Assembly: GCA_947085425.1 (NCBI GenBank)
Contig: CAMTWK010000039.1
Location: 1 to 55,063, forward strand
Reading direction: 5' to 3'
Length of the DNA stretch: 55,063 nt
Origin: UKL13-2 sp947085425
GTDB taxonomy: Bacteria; Pseudomonadota; Gammaproteobacteria; Burkholderiales; Usitatibacteraceae
The notes under the pieces are model-generated. The model searched no databases and was not told the DNA's origin. It saw only the letters and a list, made by a program, of their open reading frames with translations. Positions 54,923 through 55,063 of the stretch are shown here, piece after piece. The position numbers and the translations under genes are program-made. How positions within the stretch are numbered: position 1 is the stretch's first letter; each line of letters starts with the position of its first letter.

Positions 54923-55063
54923 CCTGCATATTTCACGGGTCGGCCCGCCTTATATACGCTTTTCATTCTTGGCGACCTATAAATTCTGCGAATCCAAACT
55001 GTACTTCGTAAGGTTGATGGCCTACGCACTCGATAGCGGGCGGCTGAACAGCGCTTTTCCGCT
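54923..55063. mobile_element. Left part of a 240-bp TTAA-type MITE-like element (cut by window end)
   Basis: TTAA (54919-54922) followed by CCTGCATATTTCACGGG. The visible 141 bp are near-identical to the first part of the copy at 24811, with a few substitutions and one missing base near GAACAGCGC. Recent shared origin with that copy is likely. The right end lies outside the window. Confidence 0.92.

Overview
This is a stretch of bacterial chromosome of moderate GC content, almost entirely protein-coding, most likely from a betaproteobacterium. The evidence is gene order: fur facing bamE-dapB-carA-carB-greA, the block tgt-yajC-secD-secF, yihY facing wrbA-DUF2069, and rppH next to proS. I cannot name a genus. 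No rRNA, tRNA, CRISPR array or complete prophage is visible.

Layout. 0-7 kb: the end of a transposon-like repeat, a decayed response-regulator/Hpt fragment, an HD-domain hydrolase, a DUF465 protein and a two-gene RND efflux operon. 7-18 kb: housekeeping and envelope genes (rppH, proS, a TlpA-like thioredoxin, a PilZ protein, yihY, wrbA, dedA, secF, secD, yajC). 18-25 kb: tgt, then an HD-GYP and an EAL protein (both of the c-di-GMP-degrading type), a TetR regulator with a clear palindromic operator, and an alpha/beta hydrolase. 25-30 kb: an AlkK-like acyl-CoA synthetase, a short-chain dehydrogenase/epimerase and a K+-independent H+-pyrophosphatase. 30-38 kb: greA, carB, an ORF6N gene wedged between carB and carA, dapB, bamE and fur. 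38-44 kb: a secreted guanyl RNase with its barstar-type inhibitor, a DUF3047 lipoprotein, putA and a thioredoxin. 44-50 kb: a YceI-cytochrome b561-YceI-FMN reductase run, two pirins facing a LysR regulator, and gluQ. 50-55 kb: a second RND efflux operon.

Two families of intergenic DNA repeats run through the window and are its most unusual content. (1) Six copies of an exactly 66-bp quasi-palindrome with ends AAACTC/GAGTTT lie at 9480, 18216, 23035, 30256, 43126 and 51531. Each is in a different intergenic gap, base pairs join position i to 67-i, and there is at least one compensated base pair. (2) A 240-bp non-coding element has terminal inverted repeats CCTGCATATTTCACGGG and sits at TTAA targets. 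There are two full copies (18315-18554 and 24811-25050) and two copies cut by the window edges. In both full copies the flanking TTAA supplies the TAA stop codon of the neighbouring gene. It looks like a non-autonomous (MITE-like) transposon; no matching transposase is in the window.

How the genes fit together: transport and envelope stress (two RND pumps, Sec accessory proteins, BamE, YihY, DedA), redox and energy (HppA, WrbA, thioredoxins, YceI/b561, pirins, PutA), c-di-GMP signalling (PilZ, HD-GYP, EAL) and central biosynthesis (carAB, dapB).
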